Below are positions 62,601-64,000 of a DNA stretch of 64,000 nt, piece by piece. Within the stretch, counting starts at the first letter, position 1. Every line of letters begins with the position of its first letter. Below the pieces are notes generated by a model. The model had not been told where the DNA came from, did no database searches, and was given only the letters and a program-made list of their open reading frames with translations. The stretch is from Phoebastria nigripes (lineage: Eukaryota; Chordata; Aves; Procellariiformes; Diomedeidae): contig JAYKAV010002788.1 of the NCBI GenBank assembly GCA_035582835.1, positions 3,119,389 to 3,183,388 on the forward strand. Reading direction: 5' to 3'. The translations under genes and the position numbers were made by a program.

Positions 62601-64000
62601 AAAAGCTAATTGTCCTGTCAGTTAAAAGGTGAATGACTCATTTTTTTAATCTAAAGTTGTCAAGCTTCAATTGCTAGCCATTAGAAGTGATCACTTCTGC
62701 TTTTGTCTACCATCATAAAGATCTCTCCACTATCAAGTTCTGGTCTCTGAGCAGGCAGTTGCAGACTGCCATCAAATGATCTCAGACTTCTGTTCATGAA
62801 GCTGAGCAGACGCACTAAGCACCTTGAGCCTTCCATGACTAGGCCTGTCTCCCAACCCTTTAATCTCCCACAACTGCTCTACAAATTCTCTTCAATTTTT
62901 GAAAGTACTGACTTCATTCCATCATTGAGCGCCATCCATGACATTCCAAAAGATATGAAACAGAAATATTATAAAAATTACAAGTTCTATCTTTTGTCAA
63001 CATTAGGGAAACAATGCAAAAAAAAAAAAAAAAGTTTTTTGATAAAAAATGAGAAAGACTATTTCAAATGACAATCTAAAATTCCTTTTTTTCTTCCAAC
63101 TGCTGTCCAAACCAATTCTGTGATCAGCACAAATACGCTCACGTTTCACTCAAGACAAACTCCAAGCAATGGAGAGTGCTCTTAGCTACCTGAACAAAGG
63201 TACGATACTGTCTCAGGCTGCCTGCAGTGGCAGAACAAAGAGGGCTCACACCTGCAACTGGTTTTAACCAGCCTCACTGGCAAAAGCTGTTCAGATACAT
63301 GGGCTTTATTTCTCAATTTCCTCTGGTCTATAACCCATACTGCAGACAGGCTGTAGGCAAAATCTTTTTGACTATTGGCCAATTTGCTCATGAAGCATCG
63401 TTAGGCTTCGCTGACACACCATCCACACTTTTTTGGGCTGGCGAAAGACTAAGCCGAGTACTCACAGAAACTGTTGAAAGCTACGTTCAGCAGCAGAAAG
63501 TTGCAGGAATAGTTGTGTCCCTCTCTAGAGTTTTGTTATTTTTAAGTTTTCCCAAGACTTTCATTACTTAGCATGTATACAGAAAGCATGCAGAAAAAAA
63601 AAGAGCTAAGCTAACAAATTTTCACACCTATGTCTTTGTAATTCCATCTAAGGTGCTAAAAAGGACAATACAACATTGGACAGTTCAGTCAGTGTCTAAG
63701 GCTTATTTAAACAACATCTCTCCCACTGCAATGATATCCTGCCATCTGAGAATGTGGCTGACCACTTCATGAGCTGATGAATGACGGTACGTTACACTGG
63801 TACTTACACAGCTTTTTTCACAGGTACTGAATAGAAGGAATAAACTTCATACCAGGGTTTTAACATTTTTCTGCTGGGATGTGCAAATTTTTATTTTGAT
63901 CACTAGATGAGAATTAACAAGGACATTTACATACCCACAAGATTGTATATTGGAAACCTGAAAATACAAGAGCAATACATTTCATTCAGGTCATTCTTTT
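59647..64000. other. AT-rich unique sequence to the right edge
   Basis: No gene or repeat recognised. Ns are at 61,775 and 61,857 and an A-rich tract is near 63,018-63,033. The 174-codon minus frame at 60,019-60,543 and the 114-codon plus frame at 63,227-63,571 lack recognisable domains or splice context. Confidence 0.45.

Noticed and set aside
1..64000. CRISPR arrays, bacterial operons or defence systems
   Set aside because: No regularly spaced direct repeats, no dense same-strand gene clusters and no ribosome-binding sites; the sequence is clearly vertebrate.

Overview
This window is vertebrate nuclear DNA, almost certainly from a bird. Two observations support that. There are several pieces of a CR1 (chicken-repeat-1) LINE, one of them with the typical CR1 3' end: a short hairpin followed by an ATTCTATGATTCT-type tail. 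There is also a solo LTR of the avian ERVL type. The rest is AT-rich, low-coding-density sequence typical of a large intron or an intergenic stretch. Nothing bacterial is present: no operons, Shine-Dalgarno-led genes, CRISPR array or plasmid/phage module. No complete protein-coding host gene is visible, and most short ORFs look like chance.

Layout. 1-370: minus-strand CR1 ORF2 fragment (end of endonuclease and linker), running off the left edge. 0.4-14.2 kb: mostly unique AT-rich DNA with G/T-only and A/C-only low-complexity islands and G tracts. 14,461-15,030: minus-strand solo ERVL-type LTR with TATA box and polyadenylation signal. 16,909-16,969: the best host-gene evidence, a 61-nt minus-strand internal exon with good splice sites on both sides and only one open frame, encoding a charged, probably coiled-coil segment. 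If real, much of the window is intron of a minus-strand gene that I cannot name. 17-37 kb: simple repeats in unique sequence. 37.87 kb: tRNA-like relic. 41-45 kb: more A/C or G/T islands and a doubtful CR1 3' scrap. 47.8-48.6 kb: an ancient CR1/L3-type RT C-terminal relic followed by an L2/MIR-like tail. 52,378-54,117: 5'-truncated CR1 with a long RT reading frame, broken by one frameshift and carrying over half of all N bases in the window. 54,967-55,020: pure A54 tract. 57.9-58.1 kb: a CpG-dense patch next to TAAT-rich sequence, a plausible regulatory element. 58.7-58.86 kb: minus-strand tRNA-derived SINE relic beside a G19 tract.

The mobile elements are independent insertions of different ages and do not form a system. 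The features most worth checking are the isolated coiled-coil exon, the repeated two-letter (A/C or G/T) islands that also attract N bases, and the CpG/TAAT patch at 58 kb. I found no previously undescribed biological system that I could defend from this sequence.
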